From assembly GCA_019009955.1 (NCBI GenBank), contig CM032233.1, forward strand, positions 117,005,001 through 117,069,000: a stretch of 64,000 bases of DNA. Direction: 5' to 3'. The notes below the pieces were generated by a model. That model was not told where the DNA came from, ran no database searches, and worked only from the letters and a program-made list of their open reading frames with translations. The number at the start of each line of letters is the position of its first letter. The stretch's first letter is position 1. Both the position numbers and the translations under genes were made by a program. This DNA is from Riptortus pedestris. Its lineage: Eukaryota > Arthropoda > Insecta > Hemiptera > Alydidae. Shown piece after piece: positions 46,948 through 59,908 of this stretch.

Positions 46948-47290
46948 CACCCTGAGGAGTTCTGCCCTTCTAGTTGCCAAAAAAATTTATTAACAGTAAT
47001 ACATAATTAAAATAATATAATACATTAATAAGTCATAAGGGATCACAAATCCAATCATATTTCTTGGCCTTGGAAATATTCGTCAAGTGGAATTCTTCTT
47101 CCTACCTCAGCCACCTACTGTCCAGGGACCACGAACAACCAGGATGCTTATCTACTGTATTATTGCTGCACTGATTATGCCCAAATCCCACAATCCAGTC
47201 GGCACTCTTCACACGCCACAATCCTTTGCAAGATAGGACCACTCCAAGGACTCTCACCACGTCTGGCTCAACCTGGGCGTGCTGGCCACA
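46948..47290 (-). pseudogene. R2-like retrotransposon 3' end, copy 1
   Basis: Minus-strand C-terminal codons are recognisable near 47285-47220 (AQVEPDVVRVLGVVLSCKG), followed by the stretch shared with copies 2 and 3 (GAAGAGTGCCGACTG). The 3' UTR follows to CTCAGGGTG at about 46948. Only about 340 bp survives; 5'-truncated. Confidence 0.75.
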
Positions 47291-47459
47291 ACAGGAAATT
47301 ATTTAATTTTTTACTATTAATTTGGGTTTTCATACAAAAAATATACAAAAATAAATACAAAATAAATATATACAATAAACCATTATCAATATCAGAATAT
47401 CTTGAAGCTCCAAACACCCCCAAAATTTTCCCAAGGGGACATTATTAATATAGGTGCAA

Positions 47460-47915
47460 GCACCCTGAGAAGGAGTTCAGCCTATCTACTTGTCAAAAAT
47501 AACAAAAACGTCCGTCACACAGGGGCTGCGTAAACTAAGCAGATTTCCCACGTGATGTTTTAGAATAGAGAAATTTCACGAGAGGAGCAGTTAAGGAAAC
47601 GGCGAACTAGCTTTTGGCGGGAAAGTCACTCGTTAGCCGCCCAGATTTAATAAAAATGCAAATATCTCGGTTAATATTCAAGATAGAGAATAAATGTATA
47701 TAACAATATTTACAATAAATTTAATTTGCAATAAGATCCGAAATATAGTAACGGAGTTATTTAGAATTTTCGAAAATCCTCCCCTCTAAGCCCCCCCCCT
47801 CCCGCTGGTCCGATTTCAGCCGTTAACGAACTTGATCTTTCTTTTTACATAAAACGACTAAATATCGAGTTTGGTAACGATCAAACAAAAATTGCGACCG
47901 CTAGAGCGGCAACAG

Positions 47916-47975
<60 letters not shown>

Positions 47976-49378
47976 TTTTGAACGGACCTCATTTTCGTCA
48001 TCTACTAGGTAGGATCGATGGACATTTGAAGAAAAATTTCGAAAATTCCGTCATGAGTCCAACCTCAATAGCTGATTTCCCTGAAGGGAAATCTGCTAAA
48101 ACACCAAGAATAATAATAGAATACATTAAAAAAATACATAAAGAATAACAAATGCCACTACACATAATGCCTTTGAAAATCGTTGGCCAAGAGGAGTTCC
48201 TCTTCCAGCCTCAGCCACTGACTTGTCTTCCACACAGTCGTTCATTCCTCGCTGCAAACACGCCCCTGACTGTCCAGGAACCAGGATGCTGATCCACTGC
48301 ATTGATGTCCTGCTCATGCCTAAATCCCGCAATCCGTCGGCACTCTTCTTACACCAGACACCTTAGTAAGACAGGGTCACTGGGAATACCCGGACCATTG
48401 CTGGTTCAACCTCGGTGAGCTGGGCAACCGCCCTCTTCAGCTCTAACCTGTTGTATTTCTCTTTATTCCTTTGAAATATATCCCGTAATGGTCTTGTTGC
48501 AGTGACGATATGAATATTAATAATTGCCACACTTGACCTCCACTTCAGAACCAATTCTGGCCGAAAGGACCCAATAGAGGTGAAGTATAAATTTTCGTAC
48601 CAGGTACTCCATCCCCGCACTATAAAGCCCTGCCTTACAAAGCGAACTGCTTCATTATGCCGACGGATTCGAAGTCTCTTGGTAGCAATACAGTTGCCCA
48701 AAACATGAGCAGCCGTTACCAATGCTCCACAGCCAATCCTAATCCTATCCGGCTTACCCCGAGATGTCCTCACCCGGGTAGGAATAGCCACTCCTACAAT
48801 TTTGGTATAGGCCACAAAATGCCTTCCAGTTAAATCCTCTGCTCTTGAACGTGTCCATGCTGTAGAAGCTGGAACCTTACCACATTCACTCATGTTCTTG
48901 TAGTCTACACTTGCATTCAATTCATTCATACAAAACTCACGCACGCTTGCAATACTATCCTGAGGCACCAAACCACGCCTCACCCCAAGCGATGCTCGTC
49001 GGCTATCCAAATCGTCTAGGAATTTCAGTAGCCACCTGGCCCTAAAGAATGGAACAGCGCTAACCAAGCAAGGGATCCCCAGTCCACCGCCACGTCTAGG
49101 AGCATCAATAAATGCATTACAATATATATGAGGGAGATGCACCCACTTACGCACGGAAGCCCTTATACTTATATCCGTCCGACGGAGCTCGACCGAGATG
49201 GGTTTTCCTAGCACCAAGCCATGAAACCACGGGGGTAAAACGTAGGTCCTCAGAGCCTCTAACTTCTGCTGTGGTTTCAATGGGGCCCTATCAACATTAG
49301 ACAATACAGTCCTCCAATCAGGTGTCATTGTCTCCGCACCATGAGGGGAGAATGGAACGCCTAGATAGAGCCAAACAT
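47460..49378 (-). pseudogene. R2-like retrotransposon copy 2: thumb, zinc knuckle and RLE endonuclease
   Basis: Coding begins near 49378 with DVWLYLGVPFSPHGAETMTP, then LKPQQKLEALRTYVLPPWFH, RKWVHLPHIYCNAFIDAPRR plus GGGLGIP, AHVLGNC...RIRRHN (CCHC knuckle, first Cys lost) and RPELVLKWRSSVAIINIHIV. All are landmarks of the R2/R4 group after the RT core (family knowledge). The endonuclease motif PD...D reads PE...N here, so nuclease function is lost. A TAA at 48363-48365 replaces the AAA codon of copy 3 (LSY-K-G). The frame then stays open to 48126 through LRDLGMSRTSMQWIS. The UTR (48125 to about 47460) is split by a HINE at 47509-48101. 5'-truncated: no RT domain. Classical R2 inserts in 28S rDNA; nothing here is rDNA. 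Confidence 0.85.
47509..48101 (+). mobile_element. HINE, full length, nested in the R2-like 3' UTR
   Basis: ACGTCCGTCACACAGGGGCT to CTGAAGGGAAATCTGCTAAA. (TA)n at 47921-47971. The two R2 UTR parts on either side (AAAATAACAAAAA / CACCAAGAATAATAATAG) line up with the uninterrupted UTR of copy 1. About 590 bp. Confidence 0.93.
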
Positions 49379-49379
49379 C

Positions 49380-49510
49380 ACTGAATTGTTTGCTGCTCTG
49401 TTATGCCCAAATCCCGCAGTCAGTCGGCACTCTTCTCGTACTAGACACCTTTGTAAGACAGGGCCACTCCAAGGACTCTCATCGACCTTGGCGTGCTGGC
49501 CACAACATGA
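49380..49510 (-). pseudogene. R2-like retrotransposon 3' end, copy 3
   Basis: The minus strand reads RVLGVALSYKGV, then a stop (TAG), and further KSADWLRDLG-like sequence with small indels. Same segment as in copies 1 and 2. It abuts the 5' truncation point of copy 2, so copy 2 inserted next to or into it. Confidence 0.75.
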
Positions 49511-49547
49511 AATGCAATAACCTTATATTTAGTTTTGTGTCATTGAA

Positions 49548-50294
49548 ATGCCATGTGTCATAACCCCAGTGTTCTGTCACTGTATCTTACATTTCTTAAT
49601 AAAAATACCAACGACCCTAGATATAACGTGTATTCCATATATCTGCTACATTCAATCATATATTACAGTGTCTTCCTCCTGCGCCAACTACGAAGTAAAT
49701 GTCTGGCATAAATTCAAGCTCAACAAATTAACCAGCGTCTATTCGGCCAAACTATTCGAAATTCAGTTCGCTTTATATCACTGCACTTGCAAACACTCGA
49801 CAGAAGAAAAATTCCTGATATGCACCGACTCGTTGAGTGCCCCATTGAGTATTAAAGATATATTTATGAATAATCAAATAGTACAAAAATACATAAATAT
49901 AAGAGTTAAAAAGGGCAGTCCAAGCCACGAAGGAATAGATGGAAATGAAAAAGCTGATGTAGTAGCCAGAGAAGCCCACCAACTCGACTCCATCACCCCT
50001 ACAACAATTATATCTACATAGCTCTATCAAACACTCAAAGAAGATATTGATAAAGACTGACAACAAATTTGGAACGAAACCCAGAACAATAAACTAAAAG
50101 CTATTAAAGCCTACATCTGTCCTTCGAAATATTCGGCAAGAGACAACAGAATAGACAAAGTCGTTCTAGGAAGACTCCGAATAGGCAACACAAGATTTAC
50201 TCATAGTTATTTTATGACAAAAGATCAGCCCCCGATAAGCGTGAAGTGTGAATTAACTATCTACCATATATTAATATCCAAATATTCGAAATGA
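49548..50294 (+). pseudogene. Jockey-like LINE: RNase H and C-terminal domain
   Basis: One frame with two stops (TAG 50019-50021, TGA 50058-50060) up to TGA 50292-50294. RNase H landmarks: KLNKLTSVYSAKLFEIQFAL (catalytic E now K), FLICTDSLSAPLSI (second D), PSHEGIDGNEKADVVAREAH (H and last D). Then IWNETQNNKLKAIKAYI, VVLGRLRIGNTRFTHSYFMT plus K and a decayed knuckle CELTIYHILI. It corresponds to the region before and including that of 31427-31960. The first RNase H Asp is not recognisable. Dead 5'-truncated copy, plus strand, opposite to the R2-like copies. Confidence 0.82.
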
Positions 50295-52322
50295 ATGCCA
50301 TATTTTCAATAATATAACATCCGTCCTTGGGATGACCGCCAAATTGCTAAATAAATTATTTAATTTTATGAAAATTACAAATTTGAATAAAGAAATTTAA
50401 AGTACAAATTTGTATAAAGGAATTTGTTGTATCCTCGTATATGTTGTTAAATTTGTAATAGCGATATAAATGAGGATATAACAATATTTACAATTGACAT
50501 AAACCCGATTTACTCGCAAAATGCAGGTACTTATCCAAAACGAGAGTCATAGATATTACCGGGCGATGATAACCTAGTAGTTTTTCGCCCTAAAACCTTA
50601 AGAATCAAAAAAGACAAACGATCATAAATGTGACCGTTATGAATTCACATATAGACAAATTAATTACTTTCACCCTCAATTGCAGAACTCGTCATTTATG
50701 AATATGTAATTATGTCAGTCTCATGTTGTAAATTAATCAAATAATACTATCCCAAAATAACGTAAGGGGTCGGATAAATTCTGGAAATAAATCATGAGGC
50801 ATCGAATTAACAACTGGCCTTTATGAATAGGTTCCTGACGCTGCTAAATTAGCAGAAACACATTAAATAAATAATTGAGATTATTAGAATAATAATTGCA
50901 ATCCTAATGCATATTTATTGCTAACTTGTTTTAGACATATTATAACAATAAATTCTAAACAGCCTTGAAACGTGAGCATGAAACAGAATGGTAGGACAAA
51001 GTCACAGTGATCAATTAAGGAAGGGAGGCACTCCTACAGACATTTAGAGTATTTTCCGTAACAGTAGTCAGCTCTTGTGGTTATCATGATTGCTTAATTT
51101 TTCATAACATTCTTCAAAATTCCACAAATATAACTAATTATATTAGTATTATTTATTTATTGGAGCTTCACTGCTGTGGTGATAAGAAAAAAAAGCTGCA
51201 TACAATTTAAACGAAAACAAAACCACAAAACAGAAATTGAACACAAAAACGGAAATAAAATACAAACCAGAAATGTAAAACAAAAAAAAAACAGAAATGG
51301 AACACAAAAAAATAGAAATAGAACACTGAAAGAGAAATGGGAAACAAAAACAGAATTGAAATGAAAAACAGAAAAGGAACACAAAAACAGAAATCGAACA
51401 CAACAAAGGAACAAACAAAAGATAGAATCCAAAAGTAACTACTAAAACTGAAACGTCAGAATTGAAAAACGAAGCATAAGAGTCACGATGGATAAAAGGG
51501 GAATCAAATTAAACATATTAAACCAAATATAATCAAATTAATAAGTTTATTCATAAAATGGAATATGTATCTAAGATGTGTATCAATGAATTTAAAATAA
51601 TTGAGATTTAGATAAAATATAGGTGGCTTTTACAAAAAGTCTATATCTCCCTTAAACACACTCGTGTATCACCGGAGTTTCATGCTCAGTTTGAGCTACT
51701 GAGAACGAAAGTCATGAATTGCAATATGACGGCAAGGAGGGAAAACGTTCAGTTTTAATCGACCAAAAAAACGATAAAATATTTACATAGCATATATTCC
51801 AAACCAACAAATTATAGGATGAAAATGAATAAAAAGAATGAAGAAAAATCCTTTTTCAAATAAAGTGGCCGTAATTTTCACTTTATAGAAACATTGATAT
51901 ATACCTGTTTCATGTAACTGTTCGCTAATGTAATAAATTATTAGGAAATTTTGAAGAAAGAGAAATATTTTAATTTATTCTCAGGACCTAAAATTACTCG
52001 GTTTCCTTACTGAGTGATCAACTCGACTTACAGACTCCCTTGAACCAAAGAGGGCATGGAATGGGTTGCCTGTAGTAGAATGACTGTCCATCGTACCCAG
52101 GCTCAGCTCACCCATGTGGACAGGATCTATGTTTCATACTCGTTAGACTCCCGCTGATCCACAAGAGCTGGAACCCTAGCGCACTCTGATAGAGAACTCG
52201 TGAACTTATTTTCCCTTGGCGGAGATCCAAATTGCTCCTGTTGTTACCGATAGCTTATTGAGAGTAGTAGTCGTGGATGTACTCAGGCCATAACCCCCAC
52301 GACCAATGGCCCACATGCAAAC
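50295..52322. other. AT-rich, no gene
   Basis: Contains the A-rich repeat at 51220-51420 and a GC-richer segment at 52010-52320 with no recognisable coding signal. Confidence 0.45.
51220..51420. repeat. A-rich minisatellite, period about 20-24 bp
   Basis: Loose repeats of GAACACAAAAACAGAAAT. Open on the minus strand as a Phe/Leu/Cys-rich low-complexity frame that looks like membrane protein but is an artefact of the repeat. Confidence 0.8.
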
Positions 52323-53264
52323 TTTAGCAGATTTCCCTTAAGGGATTATCGAATTTTTTCTTGAAACGTCCATCGATCCTACCTAGGAGATAACGAAAAT
52401 GAGGTACGTTCAAAACTGTATATATTTGTCTTTTGCCGCTCAAGAGGTCGCAATTATTGTTTAATCGTTACCAAACTCGATATTTAGTCGTTTTATGTAA
52501 AATGATAGGTCATGTTCGTTAACGGCTGAAATCGGACAAGGGGGAGGGAGGTTTAGAGGGGAGGAACTTCGAGAATTCGAAATATTCCTGTTACTATACG
52601 TCGGATCGAAAAATTGTATAAAACCAATCTTATTGCAAATTACATTTGCTATAAATATTGTTATATACAATTATTCTCTATCCTGAATATTAACCGAGAT
52701 TTTTGGTTTTTCATTTTTCAGCCTTCAGCAAACCCCCACTTCTACTCATGTCATATTATTAATCAGCTGTATTTCATGAACCACTTCATTACAAGGTTAA
52801 AAACCAAATATTGTTTTTATTGAACTTTTACTTTGTGAGATATATGCATATACGTTCTGTTGACCCCCCCCCCCCCCAATCTTTTGATCATTGATTACTT
52901 AAATTTGAGTGATTGAGACATAACTGATTCTGATTCATTACGAATTACAGCACTAGCTTTAGTAAATTGTTTTCAATAAAATTAATATGTTATATACAGA
53001 TATATTTCATTAATTGTTTGTCCTTCCGGTCTATCTGTCTATTCAGCGCTACGAGGTAGGCTGGCCTGTTTGCTTAGAATTCAGCCCCTTTCCTTGTAGA
53101 GATTATTTACTTGTATTGTAAATTGACTGGAAGATTTCTCATTGCCGTTTGTATTTATTCACTTAACATTCGCAATAGTGTGACCTGTATGTATATTTAT
53201 CTATTGTAAATCTTCGCGTGGGAAATCTGCTTAGTTTACGAAACCCCTGCGTGACGGAATTTTA
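52323..53264 (-). mobile_element. HINE, full length, long subfamily
   Basis: TTTAGCAGATTTCCCTTAAG to GAAACCCCTGCGTGACGGAA. The TA tract is collapsed to GTATATATTTG. G-tract at 52539-52561, C-run at 52864-52878. The 3' hairpin is shortened (AAGGGATTATCG). Confidence 0.92.
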
Positions 53265-54161
53265 ATACAATTTTAACAGTCGAGCATACTTGTTTTTCAA
53301 ACATTACCAATAACTGAAAACTCATTCACAACAAAAGAGTGTTAACGACACATAAATAATTATATTAATATAAAGTTGGATATGATAAAATTAATAAAAC
53401 TATATCTCTCTTGGTTCAGAAACTATTCTTTACCTCTTTTAGTAGTACTTCCATGTCCAAGGGCTGTGTTTCTATTTACTGCTCAATTAATTAGGAAATA
53501 GTTGTCCATGATACTGATGGGATAAGATTCATTTAGGAGAGCGCAAGGAAGCTGCACTTCGGTCAACACTTAAAAAATAAAAAAGAAGAAGAGTACAGTA
53601 GTGCTTTCTATTTACAGGAAACACTTAATCCTATACAGTCAGTACTCGACGTATCCTCGAGTCAGGAAATATTTACCCTTCTTAATGAAAATCTGTGGAT
53701 GTTGAGACTGACCGTGTGAAGGTAGGCAAGCACTCTGAGAGTGAACAGTTGGAAGCGATCGAAGGTGCTGGAAAAAGCCAGCTCCCTTTTTACGGCGGTG
53801 CCGTACCCTTGTCTACTTGGAGGACAGCCTGCATTCCTCTACTAAAACCACCCGCCCACCTCCGTCTAACTCACCAGCTTACAAAACTCTAACACCAACT
53901 GGGAAAGCTTTCCCGACTGAGTTTAATCCAATCAGGAATTAGCCCTTCAGAACTGATAGAGAAAGGGAATCTGGGAAGATACCGTCAATAAGCCATGCTT
54001 CATGTTTGGAAGGGGAGGGGAGGATCTATAGATGAACCTCGATAAGTACCAAAGCCGTAGATTGAGTGTGCACTCAATGTGAAATCTGAGTAGGCCAAAT
54101 GGATTAGTATAAGGACACCCAAAGTGGTCCATATCAACCATCAGGAGCGATGACGACCTAA
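53265..54161. other. No gene recognised
   Basis: Moderate GC at 53690-53900 and 53960-54150. Short open frames only, no recognised motif. Confidence 0.4.
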
Positions 54162-54599
54162 AAAGTCCGTCACGCAGGGGCTGCGTAAACTAAGCAGATT
54201 TCCCACGTGAAGTTATACAATATAGAAATCTCCATACGAGAGCCGAACAGCTACGGAAACGGCCGAACAAGCATTTTGCGGGAAACTCACACGTCCGTTA
54301 TCCGCCCACATTTAATAAAAATGCAAATATCTCGGTTAATATGCAAGATAGAGAATAAATGTACATAACAATATTTATAGTAAATTTAATTTGCAATAAG
54401 ATTGATTCTATACAATTTTTCGATCGGACGTATTGTAACGGAGATATTTCGAATATTCGAAAATCCTCCCCCCTAAACCCCCCTCACACTGGTCCGATTT
54501 CAGCCGTTAACGAACTTCATCTTTAGTTTTACATGAAAAGTTTAAATATCGAGTTTGGTAACAATCAAACAAAAATTGTGACCACTAGAGCGGTAACAG

Positions 54600-54654
<55 letters not shown>

Positions 54655-54784
54655 CAGTTTTGAACGGACCTCATTTTCGTCATCTACTAGGTAGGATCGA
54701 TGGACATTTGAAGAAAAATTTCGAAAATTCCGTCATGAGTACAACCTCAATAGCTGATTTCCCTTAAGGGAAATCTGCTAAAAG
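54162..54784 (+). mobile_element. HINE, full length, near consensus
   Basis: AAAGTCCGTCACGCAGGGGC to CCCTTAAGGGAAATCTGCTA plus AAA. Perfect 3' palindrome. (TA)n at 54606-54650. Short subfamily with GCCGAACAGCTACGGAAACG. One of the youngest-looking copies, about 620 bp. Confidence 0.95.
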
Positions 54785-54829
54785 TTAATTCATATATATA
54801 GTATATAGTAAAACTTATCCATAGTCAGT

Positions 54830-55310
<481 letters not shown>

Positions 55311-55461
55311 CCTATGGTACACTTTTTGCACAACTATTTTCAGTTTTTTGTGATTTTCTCAAAAACGGAGCGAAAACGAGTCATCTGCCAGAGGACTTTT
55401 TTTCTTAGTTCTTCGATCCTCTATCGATCCCTGACGTGTGGCCGTGTGGTTTGGGGATACC

Positions 55462-55466
<5 letters not shown>

Positions 55467-55515
<49 letters not shown>

Positions 55516-55618
55516 TTTTGAGTGGACCTCATTTTCGTCATCTCCTGGGTAGCATCGATGGACATTTGAAGAACGTTTTCGAAAATAGCGTCATGAGTGA
55601 TGTAAGTCTGCTAAAAGG
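55467..55618 (+). mobile_element. HINE 3' third
   Basis: (TA)n at 55464-55512, AGTTTTGAGTGGACCTCATT, GTCATCTCCTGGGTAGCATC, then AAATAGCGTCATGAG. The palindrome is deleted, leaving GTCTGCTAAAA at 55607-55617. Confidence 0.8.
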
Positions 55619-55728
55619 CTCCATCGGAGAGAAATTAAGAATTAGGTGTCTATCAGATGTAAACGGGGTTCTACAGCAGTCGGTCTTATATAGTTAGGTA
55701 GTGATTATAATTTTGAATATTTAATTAC

Positions 55729-57056
55729 TTAACCCGTTCAGTGCTGATGAGGCGTGAGGCGCGTCATCTCCTCTCAGCTTCTACCAGCTCTCCTCGCCCT
55801 TAGCCCCTTGCTTTTGACCTCGAATTCTCCATCAGCCCTCAGAATACTATCAACTTCCTTGCAATACAGTTCGTTAGTCATTTTTTTGCTTTCTTGAGCC
55901 CAAGCGAGAAGTGAAACATAGCGATTGTTTTTGGATATATCAACTCTTTGACCATGCTTTAGGTTAACGCATAGATATTAAATGTTGTAAATATGGTATT
56001 TTATTTTAGTTTACTATTTCCAATGATTTAAATTTTAGCAATTATTTTAATATTTTGTAAATATAGATTCAATAATTTTAGGTATATTAGGGGTATTACA
56101 TTTTATCTTGGTCTTTTTTTTTAACTTTTATATATAATTATGCATTAGGTCTATTATAAGAACAAGTTAGTATAAATTGTAAAATATAAAAAAAATAAAA
56201 AATCAAATGGAAAAAGAAAACTTCACGAGACGTATAATAAAAAGTGTTATACTAAAATAAAATAAAAGTCCGTCACGCAGGGGTTGCGTAAACTAAGCAG
56301 ATTTCCCTCGTGAAGTTTAGTAATAGATAAATCTACATACTGGTAACACAACACCACCGTGAATAAATACAAACGGAAATAAGAAATGGTCCATCCAATT
56401 TCAATAACCTGCCGACAGAAAGCGTTAGGTTAGAATTGTAAACAAATGGGCCTGCCCTCCTCACACCGGAAAGAAAAACTATTACTGAAATATATCAGAA
56501 TATAACATATTAATTTTATTGAGAACTATTTACTATATCTAGTACTGTAATTAATAATGAGTCAGAATAATTGTTATCTCAATCAATCAAATTTTAGTAG
56601 TCGAAAACCTTAAGACGGGGGGGGGGGTCACCAGGACATATTTGCCGTATAATAAAGGTCTCTTGAATACAATTTTTGTTATTTAAACTTGGAATAATGT
56701 GATTTATTATGTAGCAGAGTATTGTTTATGTAACATGAGTAGAAGTGGCGGTTTGCTGATGGCTGAAAACTGAAAAATGCCAATATCTCGGTTAATATTC
56801 AAGATAGTGAATTAATGTATATAACAATATTTATAGTAAATTTAATTTACAATAAGATTTGTTCTATACAAGTTTTTGATCCGACCTATAGTAACGGAGA
56901 TATTTCGAATTTTCGAAAATCCTCCCCTCTAAACTCCCCCACCCCTGCACCGATTTCAGCCGTTAACGAAGTTGATCTTTATTTTTATATAAAACGACTA
57001 AATATCGAGTTTGGTAACGATTAAACAACAAATTGCGACCGCTAGAGTGGTATCAG

Positions 57057-57116
<60 letters not shown>

Positions 57117-57488
57117 TTTTGAACGGACCTCATTTTCGTCATCTCCTGGGTAGGATCGATGGACATTTGAAGAAAAATTTCGAAAATCGTGTCATGAGTA
57201 CAACCTCAATAGCTGATTTCCCTTAAGGGAAATCTGCTAAAAATGTTTTAAATCAAGTGGAATTTAAGTAGTCACATACCGCCAATATACACAAACCAAT
57301 ATCTTCGAAATGTACCCAACCTTACAGAAATAAAACGGAATAAATAATACCTATTTTCTTAGAGGTATGCAATTTTATAGTTGCATTTTTATTTATTTTT
57401 ATGTTTCTAGGTCATATCAACAAATATCTAGGCAAAAATAGGAAGAGACCTATGAAGTAATACATTTTTAAGCTATATTGCAAAAAAG

Positions 57489-57520
<32 letters not shown>

Positions 57521-57728
57521 TCTTGGGTGTTGGCTAACTGTTGTGCGTGATTGTCTTTCCTGTTATTCCAGCCGTTCGCCTCACGCGTCTCGACCGAAAG
57601 TAAGCTAGAATACCCCTTTCTTTCAAAAAGGTTAAAACTTTAGTAATTTAAAACCTATTAAATGACCCAAAAAAACACTTTAGCCTATTTTAAGACTTAA
57701 CATTTTCGGTTAGCAACGAAAGTGTTAA
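55729..57728. mobile_element. piggyBac-like element with TTAA flanks, hosting a HINE
   Basis: Left boundary TTAA (55729-55732) then CCCGTTCAGTGCTGA. The right boundary in reverse is TTAA (57728-57725) then CACTTTCGTTGCTAA: about 10 of 15 positions match. Subterminal GCGTGAGGCG occurs in inverted copies near 55752 and 57576. TTAA target choice with short TIRs is diagnostic of the piggyBac superfamily. No transposase frame of useful length. About 1.03 kb of its own sequence plus the HINE at 56275-57243. An A-run of about 35 lies at 57484-57518. Confidence 0.65.
56275..57243 (+). mobile_element. HINE, full length, long subfamily
   Basis: AAGTCCGTCACGCAGGGGTT to CCCTTAAGGGAAATCTGCTA plus AAA. 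G-run at 56617-56626, C-tract near 56935, (TA)n at 57060-57112. Perfect 3' palindrome. About 970 bp. Confidence 0.95.
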
Positions 57729-57897
57729 GGAGCACTTGTCAGCTACGGATGTCAGCTATTCTGGCTTCAACATGATATACTTGCTACGAAGTATACCTCA
57801 TTATGGAATATCCCAAAAAAGTTTTTAATCGTTTTCTCGTCTTTATATCAAGGGGGAAAAGGTTTCAGAGCGGTTACTAATCTTCCGACAAAAAAAA

Positions 57898-58182
57898 AAG
57901 TCCGTCACGCAGGAGCTGCGTAAACTAAGCAGATTTCCTACGTGAAATAATACAATAGAAAAATCTCCATACGAGAGCCGAACAGTTACGGAAACGGCCG
58001 AAGATTTGGCAGGAAACTCACTCGTCTGTTATCTGCCCACATTTAATAAAAATGCAAACAACTCCGTTAATATTGAAGATAGAGAATAAATATATAGAAC
58101 AATATTTATAGTAAATTTAATTTTCAATAAAATTTGTTCTGTACAAATTTTTGATCCGACGTATGGTAACGGTGATATTTCG

Positions 58183-58243
<61 letters not shown>

Positions 58244-58381
58244 TAAACTATACAGTTGTGATCTGCCCTCAGTTGCGTCATCTCCGTGGTGGTATCGATG
58301 GAAATTTGAAGAAAAATTTCGAAAATCGCGTCATGAGTACGACCTCAATAGCTGATTTCCCTTAAGAGAAATCTGCTAAAA
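57898..58381 (+). mobile_element. HINE, short, internal deletion
   Basis: AAGTCCGTCACGCAGGAGCT to CCCTTAAGAGAAATCTGCTA plus AA. The interior is cut from ATTTCGAATTTT straight to (TA)n (58188-58240), so the C-rich tract and GATCAAACAAAAATTG part are missing. 484 bp. Confidence 0.93.
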
Positions 58382-58467
58382 CATATGCCATGTTAAGTAT
58401 CAGTAGGAGGTTTTATCTAAACATTCAACACAAATCCAGCAAATCTCGGTAGTTTTTAGTAAAAATG

Positions 58468-58876
58468 AGGTATATCCTTTCTGACGGAGTCAATTTGTAT
58501 TTTGTTTGAGTTTGAGTTGTCAAACTCGATATTTTACTTTTTATTCAAAACTAAAGATCATAGTAAATAATATCTAAAAGACTACTTGGAATGAGTGGGG
58601 GTTGGGGTAGAAGGGGGTGGTTTTGACAATTCAAAATATTTCCGTTATTTTGAAAAATGTTGTAGAACGAATCTAGTTAAACTCTACAAATTTTGTTCTA
58701 TACACTTTTTCGTAACCAAAAAATGTTAAGAAAATTATTATTATTTTCTTATTTTAACCCTAATTCTAATTATCATGGAATTCGACCTTAGAAATGGAGA
58801 ATATATGGTGAGATAACATTACAAGAGTGTCATTCCAGAGCTTGAGAAATCTGCTTAGTTAACGCAGCCCCTGCGG
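58468..58876 (-). mobile_element. HINE 5' half, diverged
   Basis: CAAACTCGATATTTTACTTT, TGGGGTAGAAGGGGGTGG, then ATGGTGAGATAACATTACAA and GAGAAATCTGCTTAGTTAAC, GCAGCCCCTGCGGACATTTT. Shares the GTGTCATTCCAG 5' flank block with 6985-7060 and 9486-9565. Confidence 0.75.
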
Positions 58877-58879
58877 ACA

Positions 58880-59905
58880 TTTTCTGGCGCGAAAGATACT
58901 CTAACGGAATATTTTGTTCTTCATAATTTGTTGATGACCAAAAATGTGAGTCATTAAAGAAAAAATATTGCTAACAATCCCCATTTAGTCACGACGGAAT
59001 AATGTTAAATAAAAATAAAATAAATTCTTTTAAAATCAAGGTGCGATAATGAATTTTCCTTGTTATGAAAAATAAAATATGTTCAAAACAAAAATTTGCA
59101 ATAACAATTATTATATATATGATGCGGTTGTTACCAGAAATCACCCCTCTCAACTCGGTTTTTTAATTAAAAGCGTTTAATAATAAACATATAATTGGAC
59201 TAGGTATATTCATGCCTCTCTTAGCTTCCAGCGAGTAATTATATTCCCCTCAATTGTTCGAGTTTGGCAGGAAGATAATTCAAAGTTTATTAACTAAGTA
59301 AAACAGCTGAAGCTTGCTCACCGTACTCGTTCTTCTTTTTTATAGCTTCTCATATTCAAGATAAACTTTTTCAAACTTAGTAAAAGTTTGGCTCCACTCC
59401 TGCCTGGCTTAGCATTAATTAATTTAATTCCCAACTTAAATTAAACTACATTTTTATTCAAGAGTTTTAAAGGGTTTCAAGAACTTTTTTTTTCTCTCCG
59501 TCTACTTTTCGCAGAAGTAAATAAATTGTAAATTACTTTAACGACATAAAACAAACCAGGTACGATAAATTAAACCACATATCCTGAAAGTCTAATTTAA
59601 AAATAAATGGAAAAGGTAAATATTAAAGTGATTCCTTGAAACAAACTATATGGCAGTAAAGAGAGGGAAAAAACACTCACCCTACTAAAAGTACATTCTC
59701 AAAATCATTGAATTATTAAAACACAAACATAAAAACGAGTAATGTGTTCCTTATTTTAAGAAAGGTTTTTATATTAATGTCCGGGTAATGAAGTAAATAA
59801 TTTATGGGATGAGTTCGAGCGATTATTTTTCATTCATGTGGGCTAATGATGCCATGCTACCAGGCGCTTACTTCCTTTGCATAGAGCTGTGAATGTATCA
59901 AAAGA
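58880..59905. other. AT-rich, nothing recognised
   Basis: About 1 kb without repeats of the window's families, motifs or open frames of interest. Confidence 0.5.
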
Positions 59906-59908
59906 CAG

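Noticed and set aside
47460..49510. R2 insertion in rDNA
   Set aside because: No 28S-like sequence flanks any of the three copies.
51149..51432. Phe/Cys-rich membrane-protein-like frames
   Set aside because: Produced by the A-rich minisatellite on the opposite strand; several frames look alike.
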